From Candidatus Nitrosopumilus sp. (GTDB lineage Archaea; Thermoproteota; Nitrososphaeria; Nitrososphaerales; Nitrosopumilaceae), in contig JAOLZN010000005.1 in the NCBI GenBank assembly GCA_028343855.1, positions 1 to 64,000 of the forward strand: 64,000 bases of DNA. The letters run 5' to 3'. Shown here piece after piece: positions 7,814-16,740 of the stretch. Position numbers and translations under genes: made by a program. Under the pieces are notes generated by a model. The model had not been told where the DNA came from. It did not search any database and was given only the letters and a program-made list of their open reading frames with translations. Each line of letters opens with the position of its first letter. Position 1 is the first letter of the stretch.

Positions 7814-9218
7814 TTTTTACTGTTGCAGTTCCTCGAATCGTAGGTCCTCCATTCCCCATTATCATGGATTGCATTGGATCCCCTTTACCACAATTAGTTA
7901 TTGGTCTTACTGTGAAATCCTTTCCACATGCATCTATTGAATTAAAAAATTCTGGTGCTGTACCCATTACAATTACATCTCTTTGCAAATCTGTTAGTTC
8001 GCCATTTTCAATTTTGTGCGCGTATTGACAAGATATGCTCCAATTATATCGCTTCATGTCTATTGATGGTATTTTCATATTTGAAATATAGTAGCCGTTT
8101 TTTACATCTTTTATTATTTCATCAATATTTTGATCCCCATTACCAATACATGTGCATGCCATGCGAATTAGAGGCATATATCGATAATTTGTTGCTCTCA
8201 TGTTACCTGTAGGCTCTGTGTTGAATATTTCTGATGTTTCTCTATTTTGCATATGATTTTTTAAAATCCCTTTTTCAATTAAACTTGTTTTTTTAGTTTC
8301 TACTCCTTCATCATCAAAATGATACCATCCTAAACTTTCTTTAATTGTTGGATCATCAAATACGTTAAGATTTTCTGACCCAATTTTTTCACCTATTTTC
8401 CCTTTCCACCATGCACCTCCTGCCCATGCCATTTCCTTTCCTAATACTCTATCTGCTTCTGATGGATGTCCTAGTATTTCATGTGTAAGTAATGAAACAA
8501 AATCTGGATTCATTACCACTGTTGTTGTTTCTTCTTTAACTGGTTTTGCAGTAATTAATTCTGATGCTTTTTTGGCAATATCTTTTGCACTTTGTTGAGC
8601 TTTATATGTAATTAATTCTAAACCTCCTCTACCACCTTCTGTAATGTTTACTGATTGGGTTTTTCCTGAATCGTGTGCTGTAGCTACCATTTCTATTATT
8701 GTGTCTGTAAAATTTTGTAAAATTTCTGAACCCTCTGTATTTGTAAAATATTTTGAATTAACTGTATAGTATGGATTTGTAACTGATTTTATTATTTTTT
8801 CTGTATCTTTAATTATTTTATTACATTCTAATCCTATTTTTGTTAATTCATCAATTTCTGGTTTCTTTAAAATTGGAAAATTGATCTGTTTTTTATTTAT
8901 TGGATTACTATGTAATTTTATTCTATTTTTTCTATTTGAAATTGTATAATTTGAATTTCTAATTGTATTATCTAATATTTCTCTAATCTCATTAAACGAT
9001 TTTGGATTAGTTATTGAACAAAAACTCCATGCCCCATTTTTAATTAATCTGACCCCTATTCCTTTATCTTCGGAATTTCTAATATGTTCAATTTCCCCAT
9101 TTTCAATCAGTATTGATTTTTTAACTTGCTGCTCTGCTCTAGCATCACAATATTGGACTCCTGACTCATCTGCATATTTTATTATTTTATCTGTTAGATC
9201 CTGTAATCTTTTGTCCAT
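7803..9218 (-). CDS. tldD: TldD/PmbA-family metalloprotease
   Basis: A 471-residue TldD-type protein. The zinc motif THEILGHPSEAD (HExxxH) lies near residue 240, and the family's NAEG-like segment appears as NTEPTGNMRATNY. TldD subunits pair with TldE/PmbA to form a barrel protease that processes unfolded peptides, in bacteria including microcin and antitoxin substrates. Only the HExxxH-bearing partner is in this window. It heads the operon with the UDG and AAG glycosylases. The biological link between the protease and DNA repair is unexplained. Start ATG 9218; the upstream 30 bases contain a TAT-rich promoter-like stretch. Confidence 0.9.
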   Translation of the reverse strand: MDKRLQDLTDKIIKYADESGVQYCDARAEQQVKKSILIENGEIEHIRNSEDKGIGVRLIKNGAWSFCSITNPKSFNEIREILDNTIRNSNYTISNRKNRIKLHSNPINKKQINFPILKKPEIDELTKIGLECNKIIKDTEKIIKSVTNPYYTVNSKYFTNTEGSEILQNFTDTIIEMVATAHDSGKTQSVNITEGGRGGLELITYKAQQSAKDIAKKASELITAKPVKEETTTVVMNPDFVSLLTHEILGHPSEADRVLGKEMAWAGGAWWKGKIGEKIGSENLNVFDDPTIKESLGWYHFDDEGVETKKTSLIEKGILKNHMQNRETSEIFNTEPTGNMRATNYRYMPLIRMACTCIGNGDQNIDEIIKDVKNGYYISNMKIPSIDMKRYNWSISCQYAHKIENGELTDLQRDVIVMGTAPEFFNSIDACGKDFTVRPITNCGKGDPMQSMIMGNGGPTIRGTATVKSVN

Positions 9219-9255
9219 ATATTACAAATTATGAGGAGTTCTAAATCTTGTACTG

Positions 9256-9396
9256 TTAGTGACTAGATATTGCAGGCATGGTGAAATAATATTCATCCTC
9301 AAATTCATAGTCTACGGTACTCTTTTTTCTTAAAAATTCAAAATATTGGGTACAATTTTCATAAAATTCTCTATTTTTTGTATTTTCATGATTCAT
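9256..9396 (-). CDS. Small acidic/aromatic protein, 46 aa
   Basis: An ATG-started frame (9396-9394 to stop 9258-9256) encodes 46 residues rich in Tyr, Phe and acidic residues (FYENCTQYFEFLRKKS, then a DYEFEDEYYF stretch). The frame stays open for another 24 codons upstream but offers no ATG, GTG or TTG there. It lies 37 bases upstream of tldD on the same strand and may share its transcript. No family recognised; the biased amino-acid make-up argues against a chance frame. Confidence 0.5.
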   Translation of the reverse strand: MNHENTKNREFYENCTQYFEFLRKKSTVDYEFEDEYYFTMPAISSH

Positions 9397-9515
9397 GATA
9401 TGGGTATCTATTTTACAATTTTTTAATGATAGTGAGTCATTTTGATCCTTGATGTTTGTTTTCTTTAACTAGATTCTATTGGATATTTTTTATATTCAGA
9501 CATTGATTACAATTT

Positions 9516-11336
9516 ATGACTACTATTGTTGCTGATACTAGTGTAATTATTAATGGAAATCTTTCTGAACAAATAAAATCTGGTTCTATTAGAAATTCTG
9601 AAATTATAATTCCTCAGGCAGTATTTGATGAACTTCAATCTCAAGCTTCAAATCACAAGGAACAAGGATTTGTTGGGTTAGAACAAATTCAAAAATTGAA
9701 TAGATTATCTAAAGATTTTGGGTTAAAAATTATTTTAAAGGGTTCTCATCCTGAAATTGATGATATTAAATTTGCAGCAAGTGGGCGAATTGATGCATTA
9801 ATTATTGATATTGCAAAACAAAATAATGCTGTTCTTTACACTTCTGATAAAGTTCAACATTTAGTTGCAGAGGCTGAGGATGTGAAAACTGTTTTCTTAC
9901 AGCCAAAAATTATTCAAGAAGAACTTGAATTTCTGAAATTTTTTGATAATTCCACCATGAGCATTCACTTGAAAGAAAATCAATACCCTTTAGCTAAAAG
10001 AGGGAAACCTGGGGAATTTTTACTTACAAAAATTGGTGAAGATATTCTCACAAAAGATTATTTGAAAATGATTTCTTCTCAAATTTTGTCTGCTACCAAC
10101 ATTTCTGATTCTAGTACAGTTGAAATTTCTAAAACTGGAGCATCTGTAATTCAGCATGATGATTATCGAATTGCAATTACTTTTCCTCCCTTTTCTGAAT
10201 CATATGAGATAACTATTGTTCATCCTACTGTTAAACTATCTTTAGATGATTACACAATTTCTGAATCTTTAATGGAACGTCTTACTGATAGGGCTGAAGG
10301 AATTGTTATTTCTGGTTCTCCTGGTTCTGGAAAAAGTACTTTAGCTTCAGGATTAGCAAATTTTTATCATGATCAGGGCAAAATTGTAAAGACATTTGAA
10401 TCGCCGCGTGACTTACAAGTTAATTCTGGTATTACTCAATATAGTAAATTAGATGGGAGTTTTGATAACACTGCGGATATCTTATTGTTAGTTCGTCCAG
10501 ATTATACCATTTTTGATGAAGTAAGACGAAGAGAAGATTTTACAACATTTTCTGATTTACGATTAACTGGTGTTGGAATGGTGGGAGTTATTCATGCCAA
10601 TTCTCCGTTAGATGCAATTCAACGTTTTATTGGTAAAATTGAACTTGGTATTATTCCAAATGTTCTAGATACTGTTGTGTTTGTAAATAATGGTGATGTT
10701 GAGAAAGTTTATGATTTGGAATTGAAAGTGAAAGTTCCAACTGGAATGACTGAATCTGATTTAGCTAGACCTGTAATTGAAATTAGAAATTTTGAAAATA
10801 ATGTTTTAGAACATGAAATTTATACATTTGGTGAAGAAAATGTAATTGTACCTGTAGCCAAACGCAGTGATGCCGTAGGCATTCAAAAATTAGCTGAGGA
10901 TAAAATTAAAGATTATTTTCAAAGATATGATTCTAATGCTCAAGTAGAAATTTTATCTGAAAATCGCGTCAAAATTAGTGTACATGAAGACTGCATTGCA
11001 TCCATTATTGGTAGGGGTGGAACTAACATTAACGAAATTGAAAAACTCCTAAAGGTTCACATTGATATTGTCGCTAAGGACTCTGAAATATTATCTTTAG
11101 ATTCTAATGATCTTCCATTTAGTTTTTCAGAATCTAAAACTGCTTTGTTGTTAACTGTAAATAGAGAATATACTTCAATGCATGCTGATATTTACACTAA
11201 TGATAAATTTTTTGCATCTGTTAGAATTGGTAAAAAGGGACAAATTAAAATTCCAAAACGTTCTGACATTGGAAGAAATTTACTAAACTCTACTAGTTCA
11301 CAAAATGATATTAAATTATTTCTTAAAGATTACTAG
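9516..11336 (+). CDS. PIN-domain / PilT-type ATPase / KH-domain protein
   Basis: A 606-residue archaeal three-part protein. The N-terminal PIN nuclease domain (VADTSVIINGN; later acidic residues in ARIDALIID-type positions) covers roughly residues 1-140. A secretion-ATPase core follows, with Walker A GSPGSGKST at about 267-275 and a Walker B-like TIFDEVRR near 330. A KH RNA-binding domain with the intact IIGRGGTNINEI loop lies near 498. This order is the widespread archaeal PIN-ATPase-KH family; an RNA-processing role is likely but the substrate is unknown. It is monocistronic, divergent from tldD across about 120 bp. Confidence 0.88.
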   Translation: MTTIVADTSVIINGNLSEQIKSGSIRNSEIIIPQAVFDELQSQASNHKEQGFVGLEQIQKLNRLSKDFGLKIILKGSHPEIDDIKFAASGRIDALIIDIAKQNNAVLYTSDKVQHLVAEAEDVKTVFLQPKIIQEELEFLKFFDNSTMSIHLKENQYPLAKRGKPGEFLLTKIGEDILTKDYLKMISSQILSATNISDSSTVEISKTGASVIQHDDYRIAITFPPFSESYEITIVHPTVKLSLDDYTISESLMERLTDRAEGIVISGSPGSGKSTLASGLANFYHDQGKIVKTFESPRDLQVNSGITQYSKLDGSFDNTADILLLVRPDYTIFDEVRRREDFTTFSDLRLTGVGMVGVIHANSPLDAIQRFIGKIELGIIPNVLDTVVFVNNGDVEKVYDLELKVKVPTGMTESDLARPVIEIRNFENNVLEHEIYTFGEENVIVPVAKRSDAVGIQKLAEDKIKDYFQRYDSNAQVEILSENRVKISVHEDCIASIIGRGGTNINEIEKLLKVHIDIVAKDSEILSLDSNDLPFSFSESKTALLLTVNREYTSMHADIYTNDKFFASVRIGKKGQIKIPKRSDIGRNLLNSTSSQNDIKLFLKDY

Positions 11337-11387
11337 AAATTTATTTTATTACTGATGAATGTTTTAAATTATTTTAACAATTTAAAA

Positions 11388-11852
11388 TTATAAATTTTTA
11401 AAATTGTCAATAATTTTTGGATTTGCTTTTAGAAAAGTTATGAATTTTCTTAATTGTTTGATTGTTTTAGGATTGAGATGATGTTCTATGCCTTCTGTAT
11501 CTTGATTTGCAGTATCGTATCCAACTCCTAAAATTTCAAAAAACTCTAATAAAATTCCGTGATTTTGGCGAATTCCTTCTGCGACATTAGCTCCTTTTTT
11601 TGTTAGATTAATTCCATGGTATTTTTCATATTCTAAAAATCCTCCTTCATCCAGTCTTTGGAGCATTTTGGTGACACTGGGAGCACTAACATGCATGTAT
11701 CTTGAAATATCTAGTGTTGTAGCATATCCTTTTAATTCAACTAATTCTGAAATGATTTCTAAATAATCTTCCATTCTGGAACTTGATCTTGTTTTTTCCA
11801 CTTCATGAGCTGCTTTAATCGATTCTAATCTTTTGGAATTTTTTACTTTCAT
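11388..11852 (-). CDS. DtxR/MntR-family metal-dependent transcriptional regulator
   Basis: A 154-residue regulator. After a basic N-terminal extension of ~25 residues, the winged helix is clear: MEDYLEIISELVELKGYATTLDISRYMHVSAPSVTKMLQRLDEGGFLEYEKYHGINLTKKG. The metal-binding dimerisation part follows (a HHLNPKTIKQL segment with His and Glu ligands as in MntR). There is no C-terminal SH3-like domain, so it resembles MntR rather than full-length DtxR. It would repress metal-uptake genes when Mn or Fe is bound. Divergent from the 11985 gene over 132 bp, which may hold its operator; I could not pick out a clear palindrome. Confidence 0.88.
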   Translation of the reverse strand: MKVKNSKRLESIKAAHEVEKTRSSSRMEDYLEIISELVELKGYATTLDISRYMHVSAPSVTKMLQRLDEGGFLEYEKYHGINLTKKGANVAEGIRQNHGILLEFFEILGVGYDTANQDTEGIEHHLNPKTIKQLRKFITFLKANPKIIDNFKNL

Positions 11853-11984
11853 CTGTTCTTTGTATCTAACATAAATCTACTATAATTGGGTGTCTGTTGC
11901 TTCAATTAGCTATTCTTTGTTGACTTGAGGGTAACCATAGTTGATCCTTGAATCTTAACTATATTTTTCTAAAATGATGTTGAA

Positions 11985-12335
11985 ATGAATGATCCTTTAA
12001 AGGCACGATTAGCAAAATTACAAAAATTTTCTGATTCTGCTAAACGTAGAGCCAATTTGTACTCTGATATTGCAAAAATGGATGATTCTCATACTGCTAG
12101 GTCTTTGGGTGCACTTCAAAAGGCACCTGCTCCAGGTAAAAAATTACAAAAAATTGGGTTTTTGATGTTGTGGATACCTGAACCAACAGGAGTCACATGT
12201 GCTATTGGTGGACCTATGATTGTTGCAGGTAGATATTTGGATAAAAAATACAATGGTAGTACAATTCACGATATTGGCCATCACACCAAAAATACTATTT
12301 CTACCATAAGTGATTTTAAAAATTCAGTAACCTAA
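11985..12335 (+). CDS. Hypothetical protein, 116 aa
   Basis: A 116-residue basic protein. The N-terminal half is helical and Lys-rich (ARLAKLQKFSDSAKRRANLYSDIAKMDDS); the middle has a Gly/Pro-containing hydrophobic stretch (MLWIPEPTGVTCAIGGPMIVAG) that could be one membrane-associated hairpin. No family recognised. It is followed at 38 bases by the DUF192 gene, in the same direction as the next three genes. Confidence 0.6.
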   Translation: MNDPLKARLAKLQKFSDSAKRRANLYSDIAKMDDSHTARSLGALQKAPAPGKKLQKIGFLMLWIPEPTGVTCAIGGPMIVAGRYLDKKYNGSTIHDIGHHTKNTISTISDFKNSVT

Positions 12336-12373
12336 AACATTCATTTTTTAAAAGGAATATCTAAAACTACTTT

Positions 12374-12868
12374 ATGACTACTCGTGCTCAGGCTATTATC
12401 CCTATTTTCATCGCTGCTGTAATTATTGGCTCAATTGGATTACTTACTTTACCTAGTGATATCAAATTAGAACAAGTAAAATTTCCTCGTGGAATGATAA
12501 AGGTGGACAGTGTGCCCCTAGAAGTGCAAATTGCAGACACTGAACCAACTCGTGTCCGAGGATTAATGTTTCAAGATCAACTGCCATTAGATCAGGGTAT
12601 GCTTTTTGTATTTCCTGAACAAGGTTTGTATTCATTATGGATGCTTAACATGCAATTTGAATTAGATATGATATGGTTTGATGGTGATGGAAACGTTGTT
12701 CATATTAAAACCAATGTTCCACCTTGTGTAATTCCAGTTGAAATAGCTGCAGGTTGCCCTAGTTTTGTACCTGATGGTGAGGCAACATATATTCTTGAAG
12801 TGACATCTGGTTTTGTAGAAAAAAATAATATTACAAAAGATTCTATTTTAGAAATTATTTCAATCTAA
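12374..12868 (+). CDS. Secreted DUF192-family protein
   Basis: A 164-residue protein with an N-terminal hydrophobic segment (IIPIFIAAVIIGSIGLLTL) acting as signal anchor, then a DUF192 domain. Its signature is present: VQIADTEPTRVRGLMFQDQLP, QGMLFVFPEQGLYSLWMLNM, and LDMIWFDGDGNVVHI, with the PC...C pair of the DUF192 core. DUF192 proteins are small extracytoplasmic barrels of unknown function. Promoter-like A/T stretch just upstream of the ATG. Confidence 0.85.
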   Translation: MTTRAQAIIPIFIAAVIIGSIGLLTLPSDIKLEQVKFPRGMIKVDSVPLEVQIADTEPTRVRGLMFQDQLPLDQGMLFVFPEQGLYSLWMLNMQFELDMIWFDGDGNVVHIKTNVPPCVIPVEIAAGCPSFVPDGEATYILEVTSGFVEKNNITKDSILEIISI

Positions 12869-12909
12869 AATTGCAAAACCTTATCTTATAATGTATTTCT
12901 AAATTATTT

Positions 12910-13539
12910 ATGAATAAAAAAATTATAATTCCTTTTACTGTTATAATTATATCTGCTATTGCAATATTTTTAATTCCTGAAAATTCTAATATGCCTTCTT
13001 CAGATAATCTATATCAATATGGTTTTACTTTTTATGATGTTGAAAAAATAGAGTCATCTTTAGCAGAACAAAATATTTTCATGTCTACTCCTACTCCTGT
13101 AACAGATCATACTATTGGAAATTATTGTGCGATACGTGACGAAATTTTGTCTGGTATTAATTACTGTACTACAACTGCCATCCAGGGTTCAGATGGACGT
13201 TCTCTTGGAAATATAAGTATGGGCGGTGTCCCTGATAATCCGATAATGGCTATTGCCTTTATTGAGTCCTCTCCGTCTTTAGATTCAAAATCTAATGAAG
13301 TTAAAATTATTTTTGAAACAATGATTGAAACTTTGGTATGTGATTGTTGGAATGATAAACAACCTGGTGGATTTGAATCTGTTAATGCCTGGATAGACGC
13401 TGCTAAAATAAAATATGCTGAATCTTCTCAAACTATACCACTGAAATCAACCATTACTGGATTGAGTGATGAAACATTGATTCTTGAAATAAATTACAAA
13501 AATGACTCATATTTATGGACTTTAATTGTTCTAAAGTAG
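12910..13539 (+). CDS. Membrane-anchored or secreted hypothetical protein, 209 aa
   Basis: Begins MNKKIIIPFTVIIISAIAIF, a signal anchor, and continues as a probably extracytoplasmic domain of 185 residues. Two cysteines at VCDCWNDK and two near NYCAIRDEI ... NYCTTT could form disulfides. No known domain is recognised. It follows the DUF192 gene by 41 bases and precedes the TauE/SafE gene by 38, in the same direction; both neighbours are envelope proteins. Confidence 0.65.
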   Translation: MNKKIIIPFTVIIISAIAIFLIPENSNMPSSDNLYQYGFTFYDVEKIESSLAEQNIFMSTPTPVTDHTIGNYCAIRDEILSGINYCTTTAIQGSDGRSLGNISMGGVPDNPIMAIAFIESSPSLDSKSNEVKIIFETMIETLVCDCWNDKQPGGFESVNAWIDAAKIKYAESSQTIPLKSTITGLSDETLILEINYKNDSYLWTLIVLK

Positions 13540-13577
13540 TCTAAATATATGATAAAATCCTTTGATTGGAGATTACG

Positions 13578-14342
13578 ATGATTGATCAATTATGGTTAAT
13601 TCCTTTAGGATTCGCTGCCGGAATATTGGGTTCTATGATTGGTCTTGGTGGTGGAATAATTGTTGTTCCAGTGTTAACATTTTTGGGATTCCCCCCTACT
13701 GTTGCTGCAAGTAATAGTCTTTTTGCTGCATTTAGTAATTCTGTTGCATCAACAATTTCATATTCTAAACAAAAAAGAATTGAATTTTCTTTAGGAATAA
13801 AACTTGGTTTACTTGCAATTCCTGGAACTATTTTTGGTGCAATAATTTCAACTGACGTGGCACCTGATATTTTTAAAATTTTATTTGGTTTTGTGTTAAT
13901 TGCATCTTCTGTTTACATTTTTTTAAGAAAACAACTTGAATCTCGTGATAAAATAATTTCTAAACAATTAATTATTTTTATTATTGGATCCAGTTTCTTT
14001 GCAGGAATTATTTCTTCTTTCTTTGGGATTGGTGGAGGTATTGTTTTTGTGCCTTTGATGGTTGTTGGAATGGGAATGTCGATGAAGAGGGCTGCACCCA
14101 CTTCTCAATTAATTCTATTATTTGCATCATTATCTGGAATAATTGTTCATAGTATTCTGGGCCACCCTGATTTTCTTCAATCTGGATTTTTAGCCATTGG
14201 TTCATTTTTTGGTGGACTTGTTGGAGCAAAATTATCTTTAAGTGTAAAAGAAAGAAATTTGAAAATTCTTATTTCTGTGGTACTTGGAATTGCAGCTCTA
14301 AAATTATTTTCTGATTCTTTTAGTGATGGATTTTTAATTTAG
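13578..14342 (+). CDS. TauE/SafE-family membrane permease
   Basis: A polytopic protein of 254 residues with about eight hydrophobic segments. It carries the duplicated family signature GSMIGLGGGIIVVPVL (first half) and SSFFGIGGGIVFVPLM (second half). TauE/SafE proteins are exporters or importers of sulfite, organosulfonates or other anions. I start at ATG 13578, with GGAG 9-10 bases upstream; a TTG four codons earlier (13566) is the alternative. Its gene ends before a strong hairpin terminator. Confidence 0.85.
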   Translation: MIDQLWLIPLGFAAGILGSMIGLGGGIIVVPVLTFLGFPPTVAASNSLFAAFSNSVASTISYSKQKRIEFSLGIKLGLLAIPGTIFGAIISTDVAPDIFKILFGFVLIASSVYIFLRKQLESRDKIISKQLIIFIIGSSFFAGIISSFFGIGGGIVFVPLMVVGMGMSMKRAAPTSQLILLFASLSGIIVHSILGHPDFLQSGFLAIGSFFGGLVGAKLSLSVKERNLKILISVVLGIAALKLFSDSFSDGFLI

Positions 14343-14415
14343 CCTCAATTTAAAAAAGATCTTTTTATACTAATTTTTTGATGTAAAGTGTTCATTGGGT
14401 CTTTTGATCTAATGG

Positions 14416-14455
14416 CTGAGGAGACGAGTCGGCTCCTTAGTTTATTTTTATTTTC
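14416..14455 (+). terminator. Hairpin terminator between convergent genes
   Basis: CTGAGGAG (14416-14423) pairs with CTCCTTAG (14433-14440), eight pairs with one G-T wobble, around a nine-base loop. A TTTATTTTTATTTT tract follows directly. It lies between the TauE/SafE gene and the convergent MaoC-like gene and fits a + strand intrinsic terminator. Confidence 0.65.
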
Positions 14456-14888
14456 TAATTCTGTAAATATTTCTTTTTGAAATTATCATTAATTCATTAT
14501 TTTGGGAACTACCTTCGTAATTTATTGTGATTTTTCCAAATTCTTCATTCATATCTTCTTTTTTTATAATTGTGAATTTTAATTTCAATATTTGATCTGT
14601 ATGGTATGGTTTTAGAAATCTTGTATTTCGATTTCCCCATTCTGAATCTCCGTCTGTACCAAGAAAAATAATTTCATTTCCATAAATTTGATTTAGTCTT
14701 GTGAATTCTCCTTCCATTCTTGATAATATTGCTCTTCCAGATACTATCTGATGTTTTTCTTTTATTTTATCTTCTAAAAACACATTTCTTATTCTTGAAA
14801 ATTTTATGTATTCTTCTAATTCATCATTTGAAATACTACATGTAGAATGAAATGATTCACCAACTACAAACTCTGAAAACTTTTTCAT
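14448..14888 (-). CDS. MaoC-like (hot-dog fold) dehydratase-domain protein
   Basis: A 146-residue protein with the layout of single-domain MaoC-like proteins. FVVGESFHSTCSISNDELEEYIKFSRIRN resembles the N-terminal strand-helix entry, and KHQIVSGRAILSRMEGEFTRL resembles the hot-dog central helix with the conserved (V/I)xGxx(L/I) turn. The catalytic D..H pair of enoyl-CoA hydratases is not convincingly present: the H of KHQIVSG is there but no preceding Asp five residues earlier. It lies two bases after the double SDR gene in the same direction, so both may act on the same acyl-CoA-type substrate. Confidence 0.55.
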   Translation of the reverse strand: MKKFSEFVVGESFHSTCSISNDELEEYIKFSRIRNVFLEDKIKEKHQIVSGRAILSRMEGEFTRLNQIYGNEIIFLGTDGDSEWGNRNTRFLKPYHTDQILKLKFTIIKKEDMNEEFGKITINYEGSSQNNELMIISKRNIYRIRK

Positions 14889-14890
14889 TC

Positions 14891-16672
14891 TTATCTTGTT
14901 TCATCAACACAGAATGTTACTTCTGCAGATATAAGTGCATTTTCTGTAACTAAGAAATTAAATGCTTCAGCTATTTTTTGATTATTTGGTTCTGAACCCG
15001 TAACAGAACCTGGGAAAATTGTAAACATTCTAATTTTTGATTTTAATACATCACTTAATTCTTGATTGACTGTGGTAGTAAATGGTCTTAGTGCTCCTCT
15101 GAAAACCTCCACTTGTGCTCTTTGAGTTCCTGTAACTTTACGTCCTATTGGTAAATCTGGTCCTATGATCATGATTGCTCCCTTGGTATCTTTGTATAAT
15201 CTTGGGTCTTTGTCTCCTCCTGGAACAAAGTGTTCTAATGCCCTTTGAGCAACCGTTGCTGGTGTTGAGATGAATTTTGCAACTAATTCTTCCCATCCTA
15301 CTCTATTCAATTCTGTTAATTTACCTATTTCTGGAAGTTTTCCAGTAACATGAATTAATCCTAAAATTTCTCCTAGATTTGTTTTGGCAGTGTTTAGCCA
15401 CCTTTGAACCTCTTCTGGATTTGTAATGTCTACAATGTGTGAATGGAATTTACTACTGATGTGTTCTTGAACTTCTTTTGGAGTTGATTGTGAAATGAAG
15501 CATGCAACTTTTCCTCCATTTTTCTCAACATGTTGTGCTAAAAATTCTACTCTTTCAGCATCTGTTTTATCCGTACCGTCAATTGTGAAAACTACTGATT
15601 TACCTGTAAAGTCTGGTTGATGAACTCCTGGAGCCGTTGTTCCAATGTGTGGCTTTACTGGATAAAATACTCTATCTCCTGGAATTACTTTACCGTTAAG
15701 GATTTTTGCAATTTCATCATCACATAAGTTTAGAACTGATTCTGCTACTTGTGTTTGAGCTAAAAATTCTTTGTTTGCAATCATATGTGATGTGTTATTT
15801 TGAACTTTTTCTGCTATTGTTTGAATTTTAGTTAGTAGATTTGTAAATGTCTCTGTTAATTTTGCAATATCTTTTCCATTTGATAATTTTTCAGCAATTT
15901 TTGCAATTCCTTCTTTATCTATTCCATCTGCAAGAATACATTCCAGCAAATCATCTTTAGCTTCTTCAACTTCAATTGGAGTTAAGTCTTCAAATCCACT
16001 TACTCTCATAAATTCTGCTGCAGCTTTTGGATATACTGTCTTGTAAATTCTATCTGAATGTACTGGTCCTGGGTTTGTTGCAATAGATATGATGCCTTTG
16101 TCAGTTAATTCCCATGACATTGCTTCTGCAAGTCTATTTTTGGCACCCTGTGCAGCAGTATATGGACTTCTAAATCTGTAAGGTCTTTGCTCAAGTGGTC
16201 TTTCTTCTGTAAAGAATGTTGAAATTGTAATAATTTTTCCTCCCTCCTTCATTACTTTTAGTGCTTGAACTGAACCCCAAAATGTACCTGTAAGGTGAAT
16301 TCCTATTGTACTTTTGAAATCTTTTAATGGTGAATTTGGAAAACATGTTACAGGGCCTGAAACTCCTGCATTGTTAATTATGTAATCTAGATTGACATTG
16401 TCATTTTTTAGTGTATCAAACATTGCATTCATTGCTGCCTCATCTGCAACATCTACACCTGCAAAAATCTTCACTGATGCCCCACTATTTTTCTCTGAAA
16501 TTATTTTTTCAAGATCTTTTGATGCATCCTCTAAAGGCTCTTTTCTTCTACCAAGAATAATTACACTTGCACCATTTTCAACAAATTTGGTTGCTATGGC
16601 CTTACCAATTCCTGTACCACTACCTGTAACTAATGCAGTTTTACCTTGGAATTTCAAGTTAAAAAAATACAA
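14891..16672 (-). CDS. Two-domain SDR protein resembling half of a bifunctional malonyl-CoA reductase
   Basis: A 593-residue protein. Residues ~7-250 form a short-chain dehydrogenase domain (ALVTGSGTGIGKAIA; IINNAGVSG; SPYTAAQGAKNRL; NPGPVHSDRI). A helical linker of about 90 residues follows, then a second Rossmann-like domain from about 350 that lacks the glycine motif. The first-domain catalytic Lys of YxxxK is Gln (YTAAQ). SDR, helical linker and degenerate SDR in this order, plus the PGPxxSDRI and ILNGKVIPGD segments, recall each half of Chloroflexus malonyl-CoA reductase. This is a memory-based resemblance, not an alignment. It forms an operon with the MaoC-like gene. Confidence 0.8.
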   Translation of the reverse strand: MYFFNLKFQGKTALVTGSGTGIGKAIATKFVENGASVIILGRRKEPLEDASKDLEKIISEKNSGASVKIFAGVDVADEAAMNAMFDTLKNDNVNLDYIINNAGVSGPVTCFPNSPLKDFKSTIGIHLTGTFWGSVQALKVMKEGGKIITISTFFTEERPLEQRPYRFRSPYTAAQGAKNRLAEAMSWELTDKGIISIATNPGPVHSDRIYKTVYPKAAAEFMRVSGFEDLTPIEVEEAKDDLLECILADGIDKEGIAKIAEKLSNGKDIAKLTETFTNLLTKIQTIAEKVQNNTSHMIANKEFLAQTQVAESVLNLCDDEIAKILNGKVIPGDRVFYPVKPHIGTTAPGVHQPDFTGKSVVFTIDGTDKTDAERVEFLAQHVEKNGGKVACFISQSTPKEVQEHISSKFHSHIVDITNPEEVQRWLNTAKTNLGEILGLIHVTGKLPEIGKLTELNRVGWEELVAKFISTPATVAQRALEHFVPGGDKDPRLYKDTKGAIMIIGPDLPIGRKVTGTQRAQVEVFRGALRPFTTTVNQELSDVLKSKIRMFTIFPGSVTGSEPNNQKIAEAFNFLVTENALISAEVTFCVDETR

Positions 16673-16740
16673 ACTTTTTGCATATTTATTTGGATTGATC
16701 TCTAGTAGATTTTTCTTGAAATCTTTATTTGGGGTGTGAT

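Noticed and set aside
14379-14420. C/D box sRNA (TGATGTA ... CTGA)
   Set aside because: Box C is imperfect, no good D'/C' pair is present, and the CTGA belongs to the terminator stem.
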